Shown in pieces: positions 44,373-50,986 of a stretch of DNA of 64,000 bases (position 1 is the stretch's first letter; each line of letters begins with the position of its first letter). Made by a program: the position numbers and the translations under genes. Under the pieces are notes generated by a model. That model worked only from the letters and a program-made list of their open reading frames with translations. It had not been told where the DNA came from and did not search any database. This DNA is from Oscillospiraceae bacterium NTUH-002-81 (GTDB lineage: Bacteria; Bacillota; Clostridia; Lachnospirales; Lachnospiraceae): positions 1,216,501-1,280,500 of the forward strand of contig CP136052.1 in NCBI GenBank assembly GCA_032620915.1, given 5' to 3'.

Positions 44373-45314
44373 ATGCTGGAGATACCGGTATATATTGCGA
44401 CAGGCTTTCTGGAAAGCGGAAAGACCTCTTTTATCAAAGAAATCCTGGAAGACCATGAATTCACAGAGGGCAAGAAAGTGCTTGTCATCTGCTGTGAGGA
44501 AGGCGTAGAGGAATACGAGGAAGAAGTGCTGGCCGACGGCAACGCCGTACTTGTCACCGTGGAAAGCCCGGAAGAACTCACCACCGATTTCCTCAAACAG
44601 CTGCAGCGCCAGCACCGCCAGAAGCTGACCATCTTCGAGTACAACGGCATGTGGAAAATCGAGAAGCTGCTGGAAGTACTGCCGAAAAACTGGCCGGTGG
44701 TACAGACCTTCACCATGATCGATGCCAGCACCTTTGAAATGTACTTAAGCAACATGCGTTCCATCATGATGGAGCTGGTGAAGCTGTCCGATGTGGTCAT
44801 TTTCAACCGCTGTACCAAGGACACGAAGAAGGGAAGCCTGCGCCGTTCCGTGAAGGCTGCCAACCGACAGGTACAGATCATTTACGAGTCCATTGACGGC
44901 AGCGATGAGGATGACGATGACGATGATCTGCCCTTCGACCTGACGGCGGACACCATCGAGATTGAGGACGACGACTACGGTCTGTGGTATCTGGATGCCA
45001 TGGACCACCCGGAAAAATATGACGGCAAGACCGTACATTTCACGGCTATGGTATACCGGGGCGACAAGCTGCCCAAGGGCTATTTCGTGCCGGGCCGCTT
45101 TGCCATGACCTGTTGCGCGGAAGATGTCACCTTCGTGGGCTTCCTGTGCAAATCCCAGTTCGCGGACAAACTGCGGCAGAAGGAATTCATCAAGCTCACC
45201 GCCACGGTGAAAACCGAGATGCGAAAAGAATACCAGGGCCCCGGCCCGGTGCTCACAGCGGTGAAGATCGAGAAAGCCGAGAAGCCGGAAGAAGAGCTCG
45301 TATACTTTACGTAA
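44373..45314 (+). CDS. G3E GTPase-like protein fused to a DUF1980/YcgQ-like domain
   Basis: The 313-residue protein starts with a short P-loop domain (YIATGFLESGKTSFIKEIL) that lacks the CxCC metal motif; a FNRCTK sequence stands where NKxD is expected. An acidic linker (DEDDDDDDLPFDL) follows. The C-terminal domain (PEKYDGKTVHFTAMVYRGDKLPKGYFVPGRFAMTCCAEDVTFVGFLCKS) resembles YcgQ/DUF1980 proteins, which in Bacillus pair with a permease and zinc-linked G3E proteins. It starts 12 bases after the His-rich GTPase, so joint metal handling is inferred. Confidence 0.75.
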   Translation: MLEIPVYIATGFLESGKTSFIKEILEDHEFTEGKKVLVICCEEGVEEYEEEVLADGNAVLVTVESPEELTTDFLKQLQRQHRQKLTIFEYNGMWKIEKLLEVLPKNWPVVQTFTMIDASTFEMYLSNMRSIMMELVKLSDVVIFNRCTKDTKKGSLRRSVKAANRQVQIIYESIDGSDEDDDDDDLPFDLTADTIEIEDDDYGLWYLDAMDHPEKYDGKTVHFTAMVYRGDKLPKGYFVPGRFAMTCCAEDVTFVGFLCKSQFADKLRQKEFIKLTATVKTEMRKEYQGPGPVLTAVKIEKAEKPEEELVYFT

Positions 45315-45346
45315 AAAACAGCGAAAGATATTGAATAAAAGAAACA

Positions 45347-45403
45347 AGAGAATCGACAACGCCTGTGAAGGATGAACACATGGTGTGTCGGTTCTCTTTT
45401 TTT
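45347..45403 (+). terminator. Terminator after the metal GTPase pair
   Basis: AGAGAATCGACA pairs with TGTCGGTTCTCT (one G-T pair), and seven T follow. Confidence 0.82.
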
Positions 45404-45424
45404 GTAATTTAAGTAAATTACATA

Positions 45425-45453
45425 TTGACGAAACTGGAAAGTGGATGTATTAT
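45425..45453 (+). promoter_or_regulatory. Promoter of the type I restriction locus
   Basis: TTGACG (45425-45430) and TATTAT (45448-45453) have 17-base spacing in an A/T-rich stretch, 55 bases before the first gene. An AGTATAGTATAGTGTAG run lies between. Confidence 0.6.
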
Positions 45454-45508
45454 GATATTGTAATTTAATTAAAGTACAGTATAGTATAGTGTAGAAAGCG
45501 GTGATGTA

Positions 45509-46051
45509 ATGGCCGAAATGAGACAACTAAACGAAATTATGAGTTTTTCCCTGGGCAAAAATCCTACGAGAATTCATGCACAGGAATTGCGCTTATATTC
45601 CCCTGAGAATTTTGAAAATGATTTATCGTGTGTGAATGTACATGACAAAAGATCGGAATGCATTATCAATCTGATGAAGACGAAAGCGGCACCTGTTTCG
45701 ACAGCGAATGCAGATAAATGCCTCACGTCGAATTTTTTGCGATGCAAATTCGATTCTAAGATACTGGATAAATGGTATTTCTGTTTTCAATTTAACGAGG
45801 GGAAGGATTTTGAGCAGCAGATAGCGATGTTCCATCAGGGGACAACCTTGAGTGTGAAAAAATTGAATGTGAAAACCATCGGTGAGTTAAAAATAAGACT
45901 GCCAGAGATCGAAAAGCAGCGGGTAATCGGCGAGCTTTATCGGCGATCATTGATAGAAAATCGGCTGAGAATCAAACAGGCGGAAGATATGAACCATCTG
46001 ACGCTTGCGCTGATCCGAAAAATAGAGGAGGATGAAAAGGATGGAGAGTAA
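45509..46051 (+). CDS. HsdS-like half specificity protein
   Basis: This is a 180-residue protein with the shape of one target-recognition domain plus a conserved helix. The beta-rich first part is followed by KLNVKTIGELKIRLPEIEKQRVIGELYRRSLIENRLRIKQ, as in HsdS. Full HsdS has two such halves. It overlaps hsdM by 11 bases and is the first gene of the operon. Small HsdS-like proteins placed before hsdM occur in other Clostridia. A role in modulating specificity or in assembly is possible, but its own DNA target is unknown. Confidence 0.65.
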   Translation: MAEMRQLNEIMSFSLGKNPTRIHAQELRLYSPENFENDLSCVNVHDKRSECIINLMKTKAAPVSTANADKCLTSNFLRCKFDSKILDKWYFCFQFNEGKDFEQQIAMFHQGTTLSVKKLNVKTIGELKIRLPEIEKQRVIGELYRRSLIENRLRIKQAEDMNHLTLALIRKIEEDEKDGE

Positions 46052-47633
46052 AGACTTATTGCAGGTATTATGGAATGGAGCAGATGTGCTGAGGGGGAAA
46101 ATGGATGCCAACGAATATAAAACATATTTGTTAGGACTGGTTTTCTATAAATATCTGTCAGATGCTTACCTGGCAAAAGTATATGATTTGCTGAATGATG
46201 AAACACCGGACGATTTACAGGAGGCGCAGAAGCAATATGAAGAAATCATGAAGACTGCTGATGCCAAAGAATTGCTTCAGGAACTGAAACATTCTTTGCA
46301 TTATACCCTTGACCCGGATATGACATATGTCAGCATGCTGAATGCGGCAAAGGACAATGCATTTAACAGAGAAAAATTGCAGGCTGCATTTAACCGGATC
46401 CAGGAATCTGATGCATTATTCAATGGGCTATTTGCTGACGTAGATTTATATTCCAACAGATTGGGAACGGGAGACCAGAAGCAGAGTGCAACGGTGGCAG
46501 AAGTCATCAAAGTGTTGGATGGAGCTGATTTAATCCATGCCAAAGGAGATGTCCTGGGAAATGCATATGAATATCTGATTGGTCAGTTCGCATCTGAGAC
46601 AGGAAAAAAAGCAGGGGAGTTTTATACGCCGCATGGCCCGGCACAGATTCTTTGCAGAATTGCGATGACCGGGCAGGAGAACAAAAAAGGCCTGCAGGTA
46701 TATGACCCGTGTATGGGCTCTGGTTCTCTGATGCTCAGCTGCAAAAATTATTCAAGCGAACCGGATTATATCAAGTATTATGGACAGGAACTGATGCCAT
46801 CGACCTACAATCTGGCGAGAATGAATATGTTCCTTCACGGGGTGCTTCCGGAAAACCAGCATCTTCGAAATGGAGATACGCTGGATGCAGACTGGCCGAC
46901 AGACGAAGATACAGAATTTGATGTAGTTACCATGAATCCGCCCTATTCAGCTCACTGGTCTGCGGCCGAGGGTTTTAAACAGGACGAAAGATTTATGGAT
47001 TATGGAGGAAAGCTTGCACCGAAATCAAAAGCGGATTATGCATTCCTACTGCACGGATTTTATCATTTGAAACAAACAGGAACCATGGCAATCGTATTGC
47101 CGCATGGCGTTCTTTTCAGAGGTGCAGCAGAAGGGGCAATCAGGGAAACCCTGCTGAAAAACGGTTCCATTTATGCGGTTATTGGATTACCGTCCAATAT
47201 GTTTTATAATACGTCCATTCCCACATGTATTATTGTTCTCAAAAAACACAGAGAAGGCAGAGATGTGTTATTTATCGATGCATCCAGCCTTTATACAAAA
47301 GAAAAGAAACAGAATGTGATGCATGAAGAGCATATTAACAAGGTGCTGGAGCTGTATCGAGACAGAAAAACTGTAGATAAACTGGCGTATGTGGCATCCT
47401 TTGATGACATCCGGGCCAATGACTATAACCTCAATATTCCCAGATATGTAGATACCAGTGAGGAAGAAGAAGAGATTGACTTAAAGCAGCTGACGCAGGA
47501 TATCAGAGAGACAAATAAGGCGATCAAAGAAGAGAATCATACCTTATTGTCCATGCTTCGGGAACTTACTTTCCGTTCCGAAGAAACCAAAGAGGCTGTT
47601 GAGGATTTTATCAAGATATTTGAGGAGGTGTAG
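46041..47633 (+). CDS. hsdM: Type I restriction-modification methyltransferase HsdM
   Basis: This is an N6-adenine methyltransferase subunit of about 530 residues. The helical N-terminal domain (WNGADVLRGKMDANEYKTYLLGLVFYKYLSD) is followed by AdoMet motif I YDPCMGSGSL and catalytic NPPY (MNPPYSAHW), with the FYTP motif before motif I. ATG 46041 is preferred over 46032 because GAGGAGG then has nine bases of spacing. hsdS follows after two bases. Confidence 0.95.
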   Translation: MESKDLLQVLWNGADVLRGKMDANEYKTYLLGLVFYKYLSDAYLAKVYDLLNDETPDDLQEAQKQYEEIMKTADAKELLQELKHSLHYTLDPDMTYVSMLNAAKDNAFNREKLQAAFNRIQESDALFNGLFADVDLYSNRLGTGDQKQSATVAEVIKVLDGADLIHAKGDVLGNAYEYLIGQFASETGKKAGEFYTPHGPAQILCRIAMTGQENKKGLQVYDPCMGSGSLMLSCKNYSSEPDYIKYYGQELMPSTYNLARMNMFLHGVLPENQHLRNGDTLDADWPTDEDTEFDVVTMNPPYSAHWSAAEGFKQDERFMDYGGKLAPKSKADYAFLLHGFYHLKQTGTMAIVLPHGVLFRGAAEGAIRETLLKNGSIYAVIGLPSNMFYNTSIPTCIIVLKKHREGRDVLFIDASSLYTKEKKQNVMHEEHINKVLELYRDRKTVDKLAYVASFDDIRANDYNLNIPRYVDTSEEEEEIDLKQLTQDIRETNKAIKEENHTLLSMLRELTFRSEETKEAVEDFIKIFEEV

Positions 47634-47635
47634 AC

Positions 47636-48829
47636 ATGGGGAATACACCGGAAATCAGGTTTAAAGGATACACGGATGATTGGGAACAGCGTAAGTTGGG
47701 AGATGTCGTTCAGATAACTATGGGACAATCACCTGATGGTAGTACCTATTCCGATGAGCCGAGTGATTATATTCTTGTCCAAGGTAATGCCGATTTGCAA
47801 AACGGTTGGGTTTGTCCTCGTATTTGGACAACACAGATTACTAAGAAAGCGGATGCAGGCGACTTGATAATGAGCGTTCGTGCTCCAGCTGGAGCAATGG
47901 GAAAAACCGCTTATAACGCTGTAATTGGGCGTGGTGTTGCAGCAATCAAAGGAAATGAATTCATATATCAACTGCTCGTAAAAATGGATATGGACGGCTT
48001 TTGGAAAACACTTTCCTGCGGCTCAACATTCGAATCACTCAACTCGGACAATATAAAAAATGCTGAAGTTAAAGTGCCAATAACAGCGGAACAAGTACAA
48101 ATCGGTAACTTCTTTCGGCAACTCGACAACCTTATCACCCTTCATCAGCGTAAGTGTAATGAAACAAAAAAACTGAAAAAATACATGCTTCAAAAAATGT
48201 TTCCGAAAAATGGTGAAAAAAAACCGGAAATAAGATTTGAAGGATTTACGGACGATTGGGAACAGCGTAAGGTTACAGAATTAGGTGAAATATATATTGG
48301 TTTAGTCACGACAATGACTGAACACTATACAGATCAGGGTCATTTATTGATTAGAAATTCAGATATAAAAGATGGGTATTTTGAATTTGGGGAAAATCCA
48401 ATTTATCTTGATGAGGAATTTTCTAAACAAAATAAATCAAGAATGCACCAGCTAGGGGATGTAATAACGGTACATACAGGTGATATAGGAACATCTGCTG
48501 TAATAGGCGAAAATGAAGTGAATTCAATAGGTTTCGCAACAATTGTAACTCGACCAAATCAAGAAATATTAGACTCAGGTTATTTTGCAACGTATTTGAA
48601 TACTGATACTCATAAACAATGGGCTATTTCAATAGCAACGGGTGATGGACGCTCGAATTATAATCTGAAAGATTATACAAAACTTATGGTTCCGATACCT
48701 CAAATTGAGGAACAAAAGAAAATTGCAGCTTGTATTGGCAATTTGAATAACCTTATCACCCTTCATCAGCGTAAACTGGAAGAGTTACAAACAATGAAAA
48801 AATTTATGCTGAGTAAGATGTTTGTCTAG
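47636..48829 (+). CDS. hsdS: Type I specificity subunit HsdS
   Basis: This is a 397-residue protein with two target-recognition domains (about residues 15-165 and 210-365). Each starts with DDWEQRK and ends with LITLHQRK followed by a conserved helix (MLQKMFP and MLSKMF). It sets the DNA sequence recognised by HsdM and HsdR. The same boundary words flank a third domain at 50436-50986, so domains could be exchanged by recombination. The coding sequence inside the recognition domains is A/T-richer than hsdM and hsdR, typical of imported variable domains. Confidence 0.93.
   Translation: MGNTPEIRFKGYTDDWEQRKLGDVVQITMGQSPDGSTYSDEPSDYILVQGNADLQNGWVCPRIWTTQITKKADAGDLIMSVRAPAGAMGKTAYNAVIGRGVAAIKGNEFIYQLLVKMDMDGFWKTLSCGSTFESLNSDNIKNAEVKVPITAEQVQIGNFFRQLDNLITLHQRKCNETKKLKKYMLQKMFPKNGEKKPEIRFEGFTDDWEQRKVTELGEIYIGLVTTMTEHYTDQGHLLIRNSDIKDGYFEFGENPIYLDEEFSKQNKSRMHQLGDVITVHTGDIGTSAVIGENEVNSIGFATIVTRPNQEILDSGYFATYLNTDTHKQWAISIATGDGRSNYNLKDYTKLMVPIPQIEEQKKIAACIGNLNNLITLHQRKLEELQTMKKFMLSKMFV
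47681..47695 (+). repeat. TRD start repeat (three copies in the locus)
   Basis: TGGGAACAGCGTAAG occurs here, at 48257-48271 and at 50438-50452. A TRD end repeat beginning TTATCACCCTTCATCAGCG occurs at 48132-48153, 48753-48774 and 50901-50922. All are in the same direction and bracket the three recognition domains. Confidence 0.9.
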
Positions 48830-48843
48830 GAAGGAGGGCCAAA

Positions 48844-49491
48844 ATGGGAAAAATCACTTTATTTCACGGAACTCCAGATAAAATTGTTATGCCGGTATTC
48901 GGTGGCGGGAATGATAAACATGATTATGGACGTGGATTTTATTTGACAGAAAATATGGAACTGGCAAAAGAATGGGCGGTGTGCAGACCAAATGATACAA
49001 ACGGCTGGGTGCATCAATTTGAATTGGATTGTTCCGGGTTGAAAATTTTGGACTTTCAGGAAGAAAATCTTCTTAGCTGGCTGGCAGAACTGATGAAACA
49101 TCGGGATGCGGCAGATTCCAGGCGATATCGAATGCTTTCTGCTCGATTCATCGAAAAATATGGGATTGATACCAGTGGATATGATGTGATCAAAGGCTGG
49201 CGTGCGGATGCCTCGTATTTTTACATTGCAAAAGAGTTTGTGAGAGATAATATTGATGTGGATATTTTGCAGGAATTGCTTTCTCTTGGTGGATTGGGCA
49301 TTCAGTATTGCTTGAAATCCAAGCGGGCATACGCGCAGTTAAAGGAAATAGAGAATGGACTGACTGCTGTTGATTATGCAGAATTTAACGACAGGTATAA
49401 TCAGCGTGATATTGTAGCAAGAAGAAATATGCGAGCACTGGTTGATTCAGATGCAAATAAAGTAACAAAAGTGTTCAGTACGTTGCTTTAA
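48844..49491 (+). CDS. DUF3990 protein, ADP-ribosyltransferase-like
   Basis: The 215-residue protein starts ITLFHGTPDKIVMPVFGGG and has DYGRGFYLTEN. These resemble the His (FHGT, H8) and Tyr (GFYLT, Y33) sites of PARP-like transferases, and Q154 in GIQYCLKSKRA may be the third site. DUF3990 is, to my knowledge, placed in the ADP-ribosyl superfamily. It starts 14 bases after hsdS with AAGGAGG, and an unknown gene and a NADAR gene follow. A toxin or defence effector that modifies nucleic acid or protein, reversed by NADAR, is inferred, not shown. Confidence 0.75.
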   Translation: MGKITLFHGTPDKIVMPVFGGGNDKHDYGRGFYLTENMELAKEWAVCRPNDTNGWVHQFELDCSGLKILDFQEENLLSWLAELMKHRDAADSRRYRMLSARFIEKYGIDTSGYDVIKGWRADASYFYIAKEFVRDNIDVDILQELLSLGGLGIQYCLKSKRAYAQLKEIENGLTAVDYAEFNDRYNQRDIVARRNMRALVDSDANKVTKVFSTLL

Positions 49492-49506
49492 AGGATGGTG
49501 ATGGTG

Positions 49507-49923
49507 ATGCGGGCTTATGCAGATGCCTATTTGGAGGATGTGGTAGAAAATCAGGGGAAACTGTTTGATTTGGTGTCACAGGAATTCCCGGATAAAGATA
49601 CAGAGGATTTCATCAATGCTTACATGACAAGTAAAACCAGGTTAAGCATTGATGAGGCGAAGGCGTATGTGAATACGATGGATGCAAAAGAGCTTTGGAA
49701 TTATTTCGTTGAAACAGAAAAGTATGTATTGAAACCGGGGAAAGCACTGGAAGGGTTTATGCCGGATTGGATCGGAGAATTCTATGCATACTATCAGTGG
49801 TATTATAATATGCCAAGTGCGGAAATTATAAAAAAGATTCCATTAAATTTTCTGAAAAAAGCATATTATGGGCTTCATGATCTGGAATTGGATCTGGCAG
49901 TGCAGAAAGTAGGCATGGTGTGA
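49507..49923 (+). CDS. Uncharacterised helical protein between DUF3990 and NADAR genes
   Basis: This acidic, probably all-helical protein has about 138 residues. The first half (AYLEDVVENQGKLFDLVSQEFPDKDTEDFINAYMTSKTRLSIDEAKAY) could bind DNA or a partner. The second half holds KALEGFMPDWIGEFYAYYQWYYN and ends HDLELDLAVQKVGMV. There are three possible starts (49495, 49501, 49507); the last gives the best distance from AAAGG. It overlaps the NADAR gene by one base. The family is not recognised; a companion antitoxin or adaptor to DUF3990 is likely from its position. Confidence 0.6.
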   Translation: MRAYADAYLEDVVENQGKLFDLVSQEFPDKDTEDFINAYMTSKTRLSIDEAKAYVNTMDAKELWNYFVETEKYVLKPGKALEGFMPDWIGEFYAYYQWYYNMPSAEIIKKIPLNFLKKAYYGLHDLELDLAVQKVGMV

Positions 49924-50435
49924 TGCATGTGATTGGCTTTCATAACCCGGAAGAAGAATACGGATTTTTGAGTAACTGGTATCCTTCTGCATTTTGCTGG
50001 AACGATATTCAGTTTGCCTCTGTAGAGCAATACATGATGTATCGAAAGGCGTTGTATTTTGATGATCAGGAAATTGCTGCGCAGATTTTGAAAACGGAGG
50101 ATGTGGCAAGAATCAAAGAACTGGGCCGGATGGTGTCTGGATATGATGATCGGTTGTGGGGTGGAATCCGTCAGCTGATTGTGTACGAGGGCTTGAAGGA
50201 GAAATTTTCACAAAATCCACGTCTTAGGGAGCAATTACTGGAAACCGGAGATGCGATACTGGCAGAGTGTGCGGTGAAAGACCGCATTTGGGGCATTGGA
50301 TTGTCCATGACAGACCCGAATCGCTTTGATTTAAATTTGTGGAAGGGACAAAATCTGTTGGGGTATGCACTGATGATGGCGCGTTATGAACAGAAAAGGC
50401 TGTTGACGGGGAAACAGGGGTATAAAATACTCTAG
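49923..50435 (+). CDS. NADAR (DUF1768/YbiA-like) domain protein
   Basis: This 170-residue NADAR-family protein has IGFHNPEEEYGFLSNWYPSAFCWNDIQFASVEQYMMYRKALYF, with the typical FLSNWY and ASVEQYMMY-KA motifs, and later KDRIWGIGLSMTDPNRFDLNLWKGQNLLGYALMMAR. NADAR proteins process ADP-ribose-linked compounds, and some remove ADP-ribose from guanine bases in DNA or RNA. Here it follows a DUF3990 transferase-like gene, so reversal of that modification is inferred. The next bases after its stop are the HsdS recognition-domain fragment. Confidence 0.88.
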   Translation: MHVIGFHNPEEEYGFLSNWYPSAFCWNDIQFASVEQYMMYRKALYFDDQEIAAQILKTEDVARIKELGRMVSGYDDRLWGGIRQLIVYEGLKEKFSQNPRLREQLLETGDAILAECAVKDRIWGIGLSMTDPNRFDLNLWKGQNLLGYALMMARYEQKRLLTGKQGYKIL

Positions 50436-50986
50436 CTTGGGAACAGCGTAAGTTTGGCGATATTGGCTCAATTGCTATGTGTAAGCGAATTTTTAAAGAG
50501 CAGACATCAGATGAGGGTGAAGTGCCTTTTTATAAGATAGGCACATTTGGTGTTGAACCAGACGCATTCATTTCAAAAGAGTTATTTGACGAGTATAAAA
50601 CTAAATATCCATATCCGAACAAGGGCGATATATTGATTTCTGCTTCTGGTAGCATTGGCAGAACCGTTGAATTTACTGGAAAAGATGAATATTTTCAAGA
50701 TTCAAATATCGTGTGGCTTAAACATGGAAATGAGATAGACAACAGCTTTTTAAAAGTTTTATATAGCGTCGTAGAGTGGTCTTGTGAAGGTTCTACTATC
50801 AAGAGATTATATAATGATAATTTCTTAAAAACGGAGTTTATGCTTCCACAAATTGATGAGCAAATCAAATTAGGAACATATTTTTCTAATCTGGAACACT
50901 TTATCACCCTTCATCAGCGTAAGTGTGACCAACTAAAATTATTGAAAAATTATATGCTGCAAAATATGTTCCCGCAGAAAGGAAAA
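50436..50986 (+). pseudogene. Extra HsdS target-recognition domain cassette
   Basis: From 50438 the text reads WEQRKFGDIGSIAMCKRIF ..., then a full recognition domain (ISASGSIGRTVEFTGKDEYF; FMLPQIDEQIKLGTYF), LHQRKCDQLKLLKNYMLQNMFPQKGK, with no start codon of its own type at the conserved word and no stop before hsdR. It looks like the 3' half of a second hsdS whose 5' part was lost or replaced by the DUF3990/NADAR block. It can serve as a donor of recognition sequence. In frame it would read through into HsdR. Confidence 0.8.

Noticed and set aside
43434-44615. Minus-strand open frame opposite the His-rich GTPase gene
   Set aside because: It is the antisense of the His/Asp repeat (reads as Met/Val runs) and spans two real genes.
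45320-45508. tRNA or riboswitch before the R-M locus
   Set aside because: Only a terminator and a sigma-A promoter with an A/T-rich leader are visible; no cloverleaf or known aptamer pattern.
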